In this document: piece by piece, positions 6,836 through 15,277 of the stretch
Layout: each line of letters begins with the position of its first letter
Position numbering within the stretch: the first letter of the stretch is position 1
From: an uncultured Porphyromonas sp.
GTDB taxonomy: Bacteria; Bacteroidota; Bacteroidia; Bacteroidales; Porphyromonadaceae
DNA: 40,081 bases
Direction of reading: 5' to 3'
Assembly (NCBI GenBank): GCA_905372565.1
Contig: CAJPPK010000016.1
Coordinates: forward strand, 1-40,081
Position numbers and translations under genes: made by a program
Notes under the pieces: generated by a model
The model's input: the letters and a program-made list of their open reading frames with translations, nothing else
The model's database searches: none
Told to the model about the DNA's origin: nothing

Positions 6836-8107
6836 TTAGTTCTTCTCTAGCTTCCCCGTGATGTTGAACTTAGTCGAAGCTACGAAGCCATCTCGCTTCA
6901 GAGGACTGAGGCGCTTCTCATCAGCCATATTACGACCATTGATCGTATATCTGATTCTAAAGGTAGCAGCCGTCTTCGTGATCTTACCATTGGAGAGAGC
7001 ATTCACCAGGGGAAGATAGATCATACGCTTAGCAGTCTTGCCATCCTGAATCGTTCTTTGGTCCTCGTCCCCGTAGAACTTGATCTCAAACGGATCATAA
7101 GCCCCACGCCCATCGCCACTACGGTCTGGCTCGAGGTCAGGCAGGACATCAAGCGTAGGACGATAACTACCGCCTTGACGAACACTCTTTGAGGTAGACT
7201 CGTGAAGGGTGACCGTATGTCCTCCCCAGTTGTCTACACGCATAGAGGTCAGGGTAGCTGGGTATAGAGAATTATTCTCAAACTCACACTCGAGCAAGAC
7301 ACCACGCATCTGCAGCTTGAGGTTACTACTGCTGAGCATATGGAATCGCTCTGGTCCGCCCTTGCTGGTACCTAGCCCCGTCCCTGCAGTCTCATTTAGG
7401 TTAAGCTTATGCTTACCTGGTGTCGTCGCAAAGATGAGACGAGTCTGAGAGGTGTTCGCTCCAGCATTCGTATAGTCGACAGCCTGCCCCAGACGTGTTT
7501 CCCAGCCACCATGAGTATACGTTTGATTCTCAGGAAGGAGGTGATTGGCATAGTAGTCAGGGTCATTTGACTTAGGATCAAACCCGACGAAGATGGCCAC
7601 ATAGACATCTTCTGCCCCAGGCTTACCATAGGAGATTATGCCACTATTCTGCTTAAAGCCTTTGTCAGTAGTGAAGCGATTATCAGGAAGCCCTTTCCCA
7701 TTATTTCTTGCGATCTCCTTGTCATTGAAGTGGAACTTATTCACCATCTGACCATTGCTACTCATCGTCGTGGACACTTCGAGAGCTGCACGGAAGAAGT
7801 AGGAATTCCCATAGCCATCATAGATACAGAAGATTGCTGGGAGCTTATCACTGTTAAAGAATGGCGTGATAAAGCGCTTGTTGTCAGAGGTACGAGTCCA
7901 GCTAGAGAGGGTCAAATCTTTTGCTGAACCTGTAGCGATTGGAAGATCTGGGTCTAGATCTGGGAACTCAATCTCCCCACTCAGGCTGAGACCGACATGA
8001 GGCTCCCCAGACGGCGTGCTAGGGAGGACTGGCTCATTGGTAGACTTAGAGCACGCCCCAAGCACAGCCAAGAGAGAGAGAGAAAACAGGAATTGTTTTG
8101 TTGTCAT
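6836..8107 (-). CDS. SPII lipoprotein, probable fimbrilin/fimbrial-accessory type surface protein
   Basis: This 423-residue protein has a lipoprotein signal peptide ending VLGAC, with Cys19 as the lipidated residue, followed by a flexible Ser/Pro-rich tether. The mature part is beta-rich with many Asn/Thr/Gly turns. It ends in a strand pair (LKRDGFVASTKFNITGKL) resembling the last strands of Bacteroidales fimbrilin domains, where newly exported subunits are often lipidated. That supports, but does not prove, a FimA/Mfa-like or tip/anchor protein. No enzyme motif is visible. A promoter TATTTTTG lies about 105 bp upstream, and a 46-residue peptide gene follows. A plain surface lipoprotein of unknown function is the main alternative. 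Confidence 0.7.
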   Translation of the reverse strand: MTTKQFLFSLSLLAVLGACSKSTNEPVLPSTPSGEPHVGLSLSGEIEFPDLDPDLPIATGSAKDLTLSSWTRTSDNKRFITPFFNSDKLPAIFCIYDGYGNSYFFRAALEVSTTMSSNGQMVNKFHFNDKEIARNNGKGLPDNRFTTDKGFKQNSGIISYGKPGAEDVYVAIFVGFDPKSNDPDYYANHLLPENQTYTHGGWETRLGQAVDYTNAGANTSQTRLIFATTPGKHKLNLNETAGTGLGTSKGGPERFHMLSSSNLKLQMRGVLLECEFENNSLYPATLTSMRVDNWGGHTVTLHESTSKSVRQGGSYRPTLDVLPDLEPDRSGDGRGAYDPFEIKFYGDEDQRTIQDGKTAKRMIYLPLVNALSNGKITKTAATFRIRYTINGRNMADEKRLSPLKRDGFVASTKFNITGKLEKN

Positions 8108-8212
8108 AATTAATTTATAGATAAATACTACTTCATCATATGATATGAGGCTCTGATATCTTTACTATAGGATAAGCAAGAGAGCAAAGGAACACCAGGG
8201 CTATTTTTTGCA

Positions 8213-8220
8213 CAAAAATA
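8213..8220 (-). promoter_or_regulatory. -7 promoter element for fimbrilin-like lipoprotein
   Basis: TATTTTTG on the minus strand fits TAnnTTTG and sits in an AT-rich stretch. Transcription would start near 8206, giving a leader of about 100 nt before the ATG at 8107. No good -33 TTTG is seen. Confidence 0.4.
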
Positions 8221-8782
8221 CATATAAAAAATAGAATTACAACCCTCAACCATACTTTCGTCTTGCTATTTATCACCAGAGTCTAGCTAGTTACCTTATT
8301 CCCACTAGCTTTAGCCTATATCGAGGCTAGTTAAAATATTATATTCGCCAACCTTAAAACAGGCCATACTAATCCCTCCTTCGCATAAAAAGAATCATTC
8401 TTCTCTCTAAAAAGATCCTTTTTCACCCCTCCCCTAGCCCCTAGCGGAGCGAAAGTATCATGATGTAGCAAAAAGGGAACTTTCACCCCGACACCAACGA
8501 TTGATCGGAGCCAAATTTCCCCTCAGGCCTCCATCGAAACAAGATAGTTAACGACGACTTTGACCACTTATGGACAGTTTCGGATAGTTATGTGCAGTTT
8601 TTGACCAAGGTCAGCGATCGCCCGACGTACCTTCGCAGTGTGAAAGAGAAAAGACAAACCTCCGACCCCGAAGGCTCCCGTCTTCCTCTTCACAGAGTTC
8701 CTTATTTATTCACACGAACCATTATGTGCCTGACAAGGCAGGCACGCAGGCGCAGACCCTGCCTAAGTCCTCGCTCAACACG
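8221..8782. other. Non-coding stretch upstream of the HU-like gene
   Basis: The left half is AT-rich; the right half is GC-richer. I see short inverted repeats (TAGCC/GGCTA around 8301-8318; GACAAGGCAGG with CCTGCC around 8732-8758). No tRNA or convincing gene is visible. An open frame across 8592-8873 runs through a repeat array and has no family-like features, so I do not call it. No exact TAnnTTTG is visible for the HU-like gene in this stretch. Confidence 0.4.
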
Positions 8783-8860
8783 AAGGTCCACCTTAGTGAA
8801 AGCCAAGGTAAACCTCTCCCCGAGTAAAGATATACCTTCACGCCGGCCAAGATATACCTT
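8783..8860. repeat. Family B palindromic array, copy B1 (four 22-bp-spaced units)
   Basis: Twelve-base units start at 8783, 8805, 8827 and 8849, exactly 22 bp apart. They are AAGGTCCACCTT, AAGGTAAACCTC, AAGATATACCTT and AAGATATACCTT. The consensus over all copies is AAGGTnnACCTT, an interrupted palindrome. The 10-bp spacers differ from each other. The array lies about 55 bp upstream of the HU-like start. Its 22-bp period is incompatible with a conserved coding frame. Confidence 0.88.
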
Positions 8861-8914
8861 TACCAAGGGATAGGGAAACAGACCTTCCGAGCGAGCCTTA
8901 GCACCTCTATCATC

Positions 8915-9427
8915 ATGCTACAGTATCATCTCAGCAGTCGCACGACCAAGGTCGGTAAAAACAAGGGCAAGACCGTCTATTACGCCCAGTATCGCACCCG
9001 TGGACTCATCCCCTTCGACGTCTTCTGTCGGGAGGTCGCCGACGGATCGACCGTGGATGTCGCCGACGTCAAGGCAGTGCTCTCCCGCCTACATACCGTC
9101 ATCACACGCAATATCGAGCGAGGCTTCTCCGTCGAAGTCGGAGAGCTAGGGAACTTCCGCCCTACCTTCGGATCCGCCGAGGTACTTGATCCCAAGGACT
9201 TCGACATCACCAAGCACGTTCGTAGTCCGAAGATCACCTTCCGTCCCCGCCCCGTTTTCGCCCAAAGCCTACGTGCGAACATCGGCTTCGAGCGAGTGGA
9301 GCTCTCCAAGAGCAAGGACAAGGGGAAAGGAAGCAAGAAGCCTAATAGCACAAAGCCCTCGACGGAGCAGGGCGCAGGCGAGCACTCGGGCTCCCCTTCG
9401 GCCGGTGATGGGCACCTCGGTATCTAG
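8915..9427 (+). CDS. HU-like DNA-binding protein (Bacteroidota HU-HIG type)
   Basis: The 170-residue protein starts MLQYHLSSRT and contains an HU/IHF-like fold. It has an N-terminal GKTVYYAQ strand, helices including IPFDVFCREVADGSTVDVADVKAVL, and a core VEVGELGNFRPTFGS that matches the HU beta-arm region. Residues from about 128 onward form a low-complexity Lys/Ser/Pro/Gly tail. This is the layout of the long HU-related proteins common in Bacteroidales, distinct from the 90-residue housekeeping HU. It probably binds or bends DNA; its targets are unknown. It is monocistronic, with a family B array just upstream and a perfect hairpin terminator downstream. Confidence 0.85.
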   Translation: MLQYHLSSRTTKVGKNKGKTVYYAQYRTRGLIPFDVFCREVADGSTVDVADVKAVLSRLHTVITRNIERGFSVEVGELGNFRPTFGSAEVLDPKDFDITKHVRSPKITFRPRPVFAQSLRANIGFERVELSKSKDKGKGSKKPNSTKPSTEQGAGEHSGSPSAGDGHLGI

Positions 9428-9487
9428 CCTCCCTCTAGCCAGACAGCACATGTCCTGATCGGGTACACCTACTAGCTAGGGAGAAAA

Positions 9488-9524
9488 GTACGCCCCGCGA
9501 GCACTAGTGGCTCGCGGGGCGTAC
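9488..9524. terminator. Bidirectional terminator between convergent genes
   Basis: A perfect 15-bp GC-rich stem pairs GTACGCCCCGCGAGC (9488-9502) with its complement (9510-9524) around a 7-nt loop ACTAGTG. It sits between the 3' end of the HU-like gene and the 3' end of murF/alr, so it can serve both strands. There is no long U-tract. Confidence 0.8.
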
Positions 9525-9555
9525 CCGTTTCTATTATCTAAGATAGTCGAACCGA

Positions 9556-12057
9556 CTACTCCCGCCAGTAGCGACGCTGGATGCGGAGCGAGAGACCCGT
9601 GAGGATTTCGTAGGGGATGGTATCACAAGCCTCAGCCATCCCCTCGAGTGGGCAGGCTTCAGCACCGAAGATCACCACTGGATCGCCTGCCTTCGGATCC
9701 GCCACCTCCGTGACGTCGATCATGCAGGCATCCATACACACATTCCCTATCGTAGGGCAAAGGACACCCCCGACAAGTACCTTATAGGCTCCTCGGCTCA
9801 AGCGTCGGGAGAAGCCATCCGCATAGCCGATCGGGATGACGGCTATCTTGCTCGGACGCTCCGTGAGTCCCCGACAGCCATAGCCTACCGCTTCGCCTGC
9901 AGGGAGGTCACGCACCTGCAGCAGGACGGTCGAGAGGCGAGCCACCGGTAGAAGCCCTCCCCGACCTGTAGGACTGACGCCGTAGAGCCCGATACCCAAG
10001 CGAGCCATGTCGAAGGCATACTGCCGACCGAACTCCTCTATCCCTGCGGTATTGAGGATGTGTCGCTTGGGCTGGTAACCCAAAGCCTTCGCCAGCCGAT
10101 CACTAGCCTCCTCGAAGCGGGAGATCTGCCCGAGCGTGAAGTCTCGCTTATCCTCTTCGTCGGCTGCCGCTAGGTGCGAGAAGACCGATGCTACACGGAG
10201 CGCAGGATGAAGGCGTAGGTATTCCCCGACCTCCGTCAGTTCTTCGGGAGCGAAGCCCAGGCGATGCATACCGCTATCAACCTTGATATGTACGGGAAAG
10301 TCCGTGATACCCGCCAGCTCGGCACGCTCCGTCAGCCCACGAAGTAGGTCGCAGCTGTAAATTTCAGGCTCGAGCTGGTAGGCAAAGAGGGTCTCTGCGA
10401 CACTTAACTCGGGGTTCATGATCATCAGGTGCGTACGGATCCCCTTCGATCGTAGAGCTCTCCCTTCGTCAGCCACGGCCACGGCCAGGTAATCCACACG
10501 ATGCTCCTGTAGCGTCCTAGCGAGCTCGAAGTCTCCCGTGCCATAGCCATCAGCCTTGATCATACAGATCAGCGGATGTCCAGCCGGCAGGAGGGAGCGG
10601 TAATGGTTAAGGTTATGCACCACGGCCTGTAGGTCGATGTCCAGCACCGTCTGATGCTCCCGCGAGGAAAGACGCTGGTAGACCCGATCAAGCGCAAAGC
10701 GTCGTGCTCCCTTGATCAAGATACAGCAGTCACGAAGGCCCGCCAAGGTAGCCGACTCCAGCAGACTCTCCGTCGTGGGGAAGAAGTGGACGGTCAGCCC
10801 ATCTGCCTTCGCTCCGAGAGCTCGGATCGCCTCCCCGACAGCGAAGACTTCCTCCACCCCATAGCCCCGTAGGAGCGTAGCGACCTCAGCATAGAGGTCT
10901 TCGGCAGGTAGCCCGCTCCCCTCGATGTCGGAGAGGAGCAGTACGGGACGAGAGGATGTAGCTGTCGCCCGACGACGCAGGAAGTCCAGCGCCAGCGAGA
11001 GCGACTGTAGGTCACAGCTATAGGCGTCATTGATGAGGGTATTCCCCTGCAATCCATCCTTTACCTCTAGGCGCATGGACACGGAGGCAAGCTCCCGCCA
11101 GAGCTTCTCCTCGGCTAGGAGCTCCGGAGCTAGGTAGCCGACGATGGTGAGACAGCAATAGATGTCCTCCAGGTAAGCCCCATCGGTGAAGGGGACACAG
11201 AGCGTGTACTCCTGCCCTGCGTAGACGAAGGAGAGACGAGTCGTCTGCTCCATCGGCTCGATGGATCGAACGAAGAGCGAAGCTCCCTCATCCTGCGTAC
11301 TCCAGGAGATGAGCGTCCTGGCTCCATAGTGCCGTCGGACAGCTTCTCGCACGAGGAGCTCGTCATAGGGGTAGCAGAGGACTTCACTTTGAGCAAAGAG
11401 CTGGAGCTTCTCCTCTAGCTTCTCCTCTAGCGAACGGAAGCCTTCCTGATGCGCACTCCCTAGCGTCGTGAAGACACCGATACGAGGCGAGAAGACTTCG
11501 GCCAGTCGGTGCATCTCCCCTCGCTGTGAGATACCGACCTCGAAGATCCCTAGTTCATCTCCCGCCGTCACGCTCAGCAGGGAGAGTGGTAGACCGATCT
11601 GGGAATTATAGCTACGGGGGGAGCGCACCACAGCTCGGCTGGGGGCTAGGAGCTGATAGAGGAGCTCCTTGACGATCGTCTTCCCATTGCTCCCCGTGAG
11701 GCCGATCGTCAGGAGCTCAGGGAAGCGTGCTAGATGATAGGCCGATAGGTGCTGGAGAGCCTCTACCGAGGACTTCACCAGATACCAGTTAGCCTCTCCG
11801 TAGTGGGTCGTATAGGCTTCGGGGAGCTCCTCCACGACGAAGCTCCTAACACCTCGGTCATAGAGGGTCTGGAGGTAGCGGTGCCCATCCCCCGAGTCCG
11901 TCCGTATGGCAAAGAAGAGTGTCTCCTCCGGCTGAAGGAGCGAACGGCTATCGGTGAGCACGTGCGAGATCGAGCGAGTATGCGTGAGCGTTGCCTTCGC
12001 TCCCAAGGCCGTCTGTAGCTCCTGAGGTAGGAGGACGGGGAGAACTAGTCGATCCAT
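9556..12057 (-). CDS. MurF-alanine racemase fusion protein
   Basis: The 833-residue protein joins two peptidoglycan enzymes. The N-terminal part (about 1-460) is MurF, with the ATP-binding GLTGSNGKTIVKE, a YNSQIGLPLSLL segment and a NDAYSCDLQSL segment matching the MurF C-terminal region. It adds D-Ala-D-Ala to UDP-MurNAc-tripeptide. The C-terminal part (about 465-833) is a fold-type III alanine racemase. It has the PLP lysine in MIKADGYGTG (classical VKANAYGHG), a KVDSGMHRLGF segment and a PIGYADGFSRRL segment. This fusion is a known Bacteroidota arrangement that joins D-Ala supply to its use. It is the last gene of the valS operon and overlaps the GSCFA gene by 13 bp; a perfect hairpin follows. 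Confidence 0.95.
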   Translation of the reverse strand: MDRLVLPVLLPQELQTALGAKATLTHTRSISHVLTDSRSLLQPEETLFFAIRTDSGDGHRYLQTLYDRGVRSFVVEELPEAYTTHYGEANWYLVKSSVEALQHLSAYHLARFPELLTIGLTGSNGKTIVKELLYQLLAPSRAVVRSPRSYNSQIGLPLSLLSVTAGDELGIFEVGISQRGEMHRLAEVFSPRIGVFTTLGSAHQEGFRSLEEKLEEKLQLFAQSEVLCYPYDELLVREAVRRHYGARTLISWSTQDEGASLFVRSIEPMEQTTRLSFVYAGQEYTLCVPFTDGAYLEDIYCCLTIVGYLAPELLAEEKLWRELASVSMRLEVKDGLQGNTLINDAYSCDLQSLSLALDFLRRRATATSSRPVLLLSDIEGSGLPAEDLYAEVATLLRGYGVEEVFAVGEAIRALGAKADGLTVHFFPTTESLLESATLAGLRDCCILIKGARRFALDRVYQRLSSREHQTVLDIDLQAVVHNLNHYRSLLPAGHPLICMIKADGYGTGDFELARTLQEHRVDYLAVAVADEGRALRSKGIRTHLMIMNPELSVAETLFAYQLEPEIYSCDLLRGLTERAELAGITDFPVHIKVDSGMHRLGFAPEELTEVGEYLRLHPALRVASVFSHLAAADEEDKRDFTLGQISRFEEASDRLAKALGYQPKRHILNTAGIEEFGRQYAFDMARLGIGLYGVSPTGRGGLLPVARLSTVLLQVRDLPAGEAVGYGCRGLTERPSKIAVIPIGYADGFSRRLSRGAYKVLVGGVLCPTIGNVCMDACMIDVTEVADPKAGDPVVIFGAEACPLEGMAEACDTIPYEILTGLSLRIQRRYWRE

Positions 12058-13037
12058 TGGTCGAGATGATTTAATTGTGCGTGGGGATAACGAGCCTGCA
12101 GATCTTGCAGTTTGGCTCGAAGTCGTGCTAGACGGCTAAGATGTGCTTCTCCTGAAGCGTGGAGCGGGCGATGCATTAGCTCCCTCTCTAGGGCATGCAC
12201 CTCCTTCATCCCTGCTTGCGTCGCTGGATCTACCGCCCAGCCGAGGAAGCGCTCCCAGATGATTTGCTGGGCTAGCGTCGAGGGATGAGTTAGGTCATCT
12301 CCATAGAATCGGTAGTCACGTAGCTCATCTAAGACGATCTCGTAGGCAGGGAAGTAATGGACTCGGTCAGGGTAGTGCTCTGTGAGTGCTTCGGCTAAGA
12401 GCAGGAGTGTCGACTTGCTCAAGGCATTGCCGTGCGCCCCATCACGTAGGTGACGCACCGGACTGACCGTCTGTATGACCCGGAGGTTAGGTGATCGAGC
12501 GAAGAGATCCTCGAGCAAAGGATGCCACACCGCTAGGAGCCCATCGACGGAGACACGTGAGCGAGCAAACGACTTCTCGGGGAACTTGTGACAGTTACTT
12601 ACGACTTCCCCCACCTTCCCTAGCATCGGGTCAGCCAAGCGATAGACGTAAGCCGTCCCCCAGGTCAGTAGTAGGTACTCCGCCCTAGGGAGCAAGGAGG
12701 CAGCATGACGTAGTCCTCCGTTAATCTCCTCCAGCATCTGCGCTGGGTCAGTCTGAGAGAAGCGCCCATGATGGGCAAAGGAATGGTAGAGCCCCCCATG
12801 CTCTACAAGCTCAGAGGCAGTGAAGAGGCGACACTGAAGTAGCCGTCGAAGCCCCGAAGCTATAGAGAGGGGATTATATTGGATACCGAAAGGATTAACA
12901 AGGAGAGACAGTCCCCCACCCTCTAGCCGTGATCCGATACGCTCACTGAAGCAGGACCCAAAGCTAAGCCCCACCTGGCCATAGGCAAGACGGGGCGGTG
13001 ATGCTGGGAGGGATACGGGTGTAGTCAGGGATACCAT
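12045..13037 (-). CDS. GSCFA domain protein
   Basis: The 330-residue protein has the defining GSCFA motif near its N-terminus (LSFGSCFSERIG, about residues 28-39), then NPFGIQYNPLSI. Later blocks include LLTWGTAYVYR, VIQTVSPVRHLRDG and YFPAYEIVLDELRDYRFY. The family is related to SGNH/GDSL-type hydrolases, but its substrate is unknown. No signal peptide is visible, so it is probably cytoplasmic. It starts 5 bp after yraN ends and overlaps murF/alr by 13 bp, which places it firmly in a cell-envelope operon. An envelope acyl-ester or carbohydrate-ester substrate is plausible but is my inference. Confidence 0.88.
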   Translation of the reverse strand: MVSLTTPVSLPASPPRLAYGQVGLSFGSCFSERIGSRLEGGGLSLLVNPFGIQYNPLSIASGLRRLLQCRLFTASELVEHGGLYHSFAHHGRFSQTDPAQMLEEINGGLRHAASLLPRAEYLLLTWGTAYVYRLADPMLGKVGEVVSNCHKFPEKSFARSRVSVDGLLAVWHPLLEDLFARSPNLRVIQTVSPVRHLRDGAHGNALSKSTLLLLAEALTEHYPDRVHYFPAYEIVLDELRDYRFYGDDLTHPSTLAQQIIWERFLGWAVDPATQAGMKEVHALERELMHRPLHASGEAHLSRLARLRAKLQDLQARYPHAQLNHLDQWID

Positions 13038-13042
13038 AGTGA

Positions 13043-13453
13043 CTAGCGAGGGAGTTTCGTACGGGAGTGGGTCGCACCTCTACCTCGCCTGAGCTGAGGG
13101 TAGAAGGCTGAAGGGATATGCTCCAGCTGATAAGAGCCATCCGAAGCAATATCAACAGCCAGGATGTCATAGCGAACCTCAAGGTCTAGTGCATGCTGAC
13201 GGACATAAGCATTGGCGGCCTCAACTAGGAAGGCTTGCTTCTCTCGAGTCACGGAGTCTCTTGCTCCGAGGAAAGATCCAGCAGAGCGTGTCTTTACCTC
13301 CCCGATGATCAGATATTGCCCCCACTGAGCGATGAGGTCGATCTCCTTATGCCCCCACCGCCAGTTACGCTCGAGGATGCGATAGCCCTGCTCCTCTAGA
13401 TATCGGCAGGCTAGCTCTTCACCAAGCGAACCTGTCTGGAGATGTTGGTCCAT
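13043..13453 (-). CDS. YraN family (UPF0102) putative endonuclease
   Basis: The 136-residue protein shows the family's nuclease-like core. It has GSLGEELACRYLEEQGYRILERNWR (residues about 8-32), the acidic HKEIDLIAQ, and the IIGEVKTR motif (usually VFVEVKTR). This E...D...ExK pattern is the PD-(D/E)XK metal site. The biological role is unsettled. The conserved N-terminal motif begins at residue 8, so the start at 13453 is needed even though it overlaps the GlsB gene by 43 bp. Such a long overlap suggests translational coupling. Confidence 0.92.
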   Translation of the reverse strand: MDQHLQTGSLGEELACRYLEEQGYRILERNWRWGHKEIDLIAQWGQYLIIGEVKTRSAGSFLGARDSVTREKQAFLVEAANAYVRQHALDLEVRYDILAVDIASDGSYQLEHIPSAFYPQLRRGRGATHSRTKLPR

Positions 13454-14430
13454 AGTAGCTCGGTCTGGGTAGCCTGCTCGTCAAAGGTCTCGATATGACG
13501 GCTACGCTTGTCCGGGATGATGTCTTCGATGGCGATGAGGATACCTGTCTCCTGCACAAGGCCAAACTCGTAGTTGATCGCTGTACCAAAGACACGCATT
13601 TCAGGAGATAGCGCCATATAAGCACTCACCAAGGGAGGGATATTCAGCCCTAGAGCTCGTATCGCTTGGTTCAGCGCTTTATAGTCCGCACGGAAGTCTT
13701 CGTGACAGAAGAGCGCCTGCACCTCCGCTTCATCCACCTCGATGGGTAGCGGTTCGGTCGGCACGACCAATCGCTCAGGATCTGGGAAGTGCTTCCCTAA
13801 GAAGTAGAGGATGAGATTACGGGCATGAGCATCGTAGTCCTGATACATAGTCACCTTGCCATAGAAGTAACGCATCTTCGGATTCAGCACGGTGAGTGCC
13901 CCGAGCCCATCCCAGAGATTATCTAGAGCGAAGAGGCTCTTCGCCCCCATGCGGGTAGACTGATAGGGAAGGGAGACGAAGGAGCGTCCCAGCTCAATCG
14001 TCGAAGGAAGGTAATCACGGAGGAAGGTAGAGCTGAAGTCAAACATCTCCGCTGTGGCTAAACGAGGCTTACCCGTCGCTTCGTCGACCTGCACCTCATC
14101 TCCGAAGATGAAGCGATACCCCCCGAGGATAGCTCCCTCAACGGGGTCCCAAACGATGAGTTGCCTATAGCCATCCTCGGCGAGATCGAACTCATCCACA
14201 TCACAAGCCTTGCCTGTTCCTCCACCATAGAAGCGGAAGGCCTCCTCACGCAGACGACCGATCTCTCGCATCGTCTCTGGGGCTGTCGAGGCATGGAAGA
14301 CATAGATCTCGTTACCTCCCTTGTTGGTCTTACGTAGGAGCTTATCCGGAGTTAATTCAGCTCGGATAAGCTCCTTCTCTATCGGGGGGATGAGTGCTGG
14401 CATGGACATCTTAGTGCTGGTGCTGGTCAT
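13411..14430 (-). CDS. glsB: GlsB-like N-acyltransferase (glycine lipid synthesis, step 1)
   Basis: The 339-residue protein belongs to the OlsB/PF13444 GNAT-like acyltransferases. Visible blocks are REEAFRFYGGGTGKACDVDEFD, AILGGYRFIFGDE, ELGRSFVSLPYQ and YFYGKVTMYQDYDAHAR. In Bacteroides thetaiotaomicron GlsB adds a 3-hydroxy fatty acid to the glycine amine, and GlsA then esterifies the hydroxyl, giving N-acyloxyacyl glycine lipids. Porphyromonas is known to make such lipids. Here glsB directly follows glsA (20-bp overlap from Met1). Met8 (14409) or Met10 (14403) are alternative starts that would remove the overlap. Substrate assignment rests on family and pairing. Confidence 0.85.
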   Translation of the reverse strand: MTSTSTKMSMPALIPPIEKELIRAELTPDKLLRKTNKGGNEIYVFHASTAPETMREIGRLREEAFRFYGGGTGKACDVDEFDLAEDGYRQLIVWDPVEGAILGGYRFIFGDEVQVDEATGKPRLATAEMFDFSSTFLRDYLPSTIELGRSFVSLPYQSTRMGAKSLFALDNLWDGLGALTVLNPKMRYFYGKVTMYQDYDAHARNLILYFLGKHFPDPERLVVPTEPLPIEVDEAEVQALFCHEDFRADYKALNQAIRALGLNIPPLVSAYMALSPEMRVFGTAINYEFGLVQETGILIAIEDIIPDKRSRHIETFDEQATQTELLWTNISRQVRLVKS

Positions 14431-15277
14431 ACTCCTCCCTTAGCTGGTAGCTGATGCCACGGATGCGCTGTGCCTCCTCTTGGGCAGAGAGCTGGCTATC
14501 TCGGAGGCTTTGCCAAGAGATCGGCTCCCCGACGAGGACACGGAAGCGACTACCTCGGGCACGGAAGAGCTCATCAGGTAGTAGCGCCTGCCCTGGATCG
14601 AACTTCATCCCCAGCAGATTCTTCAGCTTCCACACCCAATAGAAATGCCGGCTATTCTGCCCGACGAAGTGAAGAGGCACCACATCTCGCTCAGATGCGA
14701 TAGCCTGACTAACGAAGGTCTTACGCCACTCCTTATCCTGGAGCTTCCCATCGAAGATGCGTGAGCATGAGCCTGCGGGGAAACTGCCGATAGGCACCTC
14801 GGTCGCTAAGGCCTGCTGAAGCATCTCCACCTGCTCACGAGCCTGCTTCCCCTGTCGATTATTCACAGGGAGAAAGACGGGCTGCAGAGGCTTTAGGTAG
14901 TAGAGTAGATCGGAGACCATATAGCGAACATCCCCATAGCGCTCTGCTAGCATATAGCTCAGACTAATACCATCGAGACCTCCTAAAGGGTGATTCGACA
15001 CGAAGATACACCTGCCTGATGCTGGCAGACGCTCCGCATGTACCCAGTCAATATCTAATTGGAACTCCTTCACCAGCGCCTCAAGGAAGTCCTTCCCTGC
15101 AAGATGACCATGACGATAGAGGATATCGTTGATCTCCCGCTGATGGATGAGGCGCTCAAGGAAGGCGATGACGGGGCGAGGGAGATGCTTCCCCGCCTTT
15201 TCCCGAAGCACCCGCCCAATGTTGATCGCGAGCGGGTGATCCTGGGAGGTGTACTGGCTTTTATCGAAGAGCTCCAT
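14411..15277 (-). CDS. glsA: GlsA-like O-acyltransferase (glycine lipid synthesis, step 2)
   Basis: The 288-residue protein is a PlsC-superfamily acyltransferase. The catalytic motif reads SNHPLGGLDG, with five residues between His and Asp rather than the usual four. Later blocks are FLPVNNRQGKQAREQ, PIGSFPAGSCSRIFDGKLQDKEW (the EGTRS-like region) and VVPLHFVGQNSRHFY. This is the partner that O-acylates the N-acyl glycine made by GlsB. No strong transmembrane helix is visible, so it is probably a peripheral membrane protein. It starts directly after the valS stop codon and is followed by glsB, yraN and others in one operon. Confidence 0.83.
   Translation of the reverse strand: MELFDKSQYTSQDHPLAINIGRVLREKAGKHLPRPVIAFLERLIHQREINDILYRHGHLAGKDFLEALVKEFQLDIDWVHAERLPASGRCIFVSNHPLGGLDGISLSYMLAERYGDVRYMVSDLLYYLKPLQPVFLPVNNRQGKQAREQVEMLQQALATEVPIGSFPAGSCSRIFDGKLQDKEWRKTFVSQAIASERDVVPLHFVGQNSRHFYWVWKLKNLLGMKFDPGQALLPDELFRARGSRFRVLVGEPISWQSLRDSQLSAQEEAQRIRGISYQLREEYDQHQH

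Noticed and set aside
8592..8873. 93-codon open frame upstream of the HU-like gene
   Set aside because: It runs through the family B array, whose 22-bp period breaks any reading frame, and the product is a basic low-complexity string with no family-like features.
9556..12057. MurF-alanine racemase fusion as a novel protein
   Set aside because: The fusion is well known in Bacteroidota, and both halves keep their motifs.
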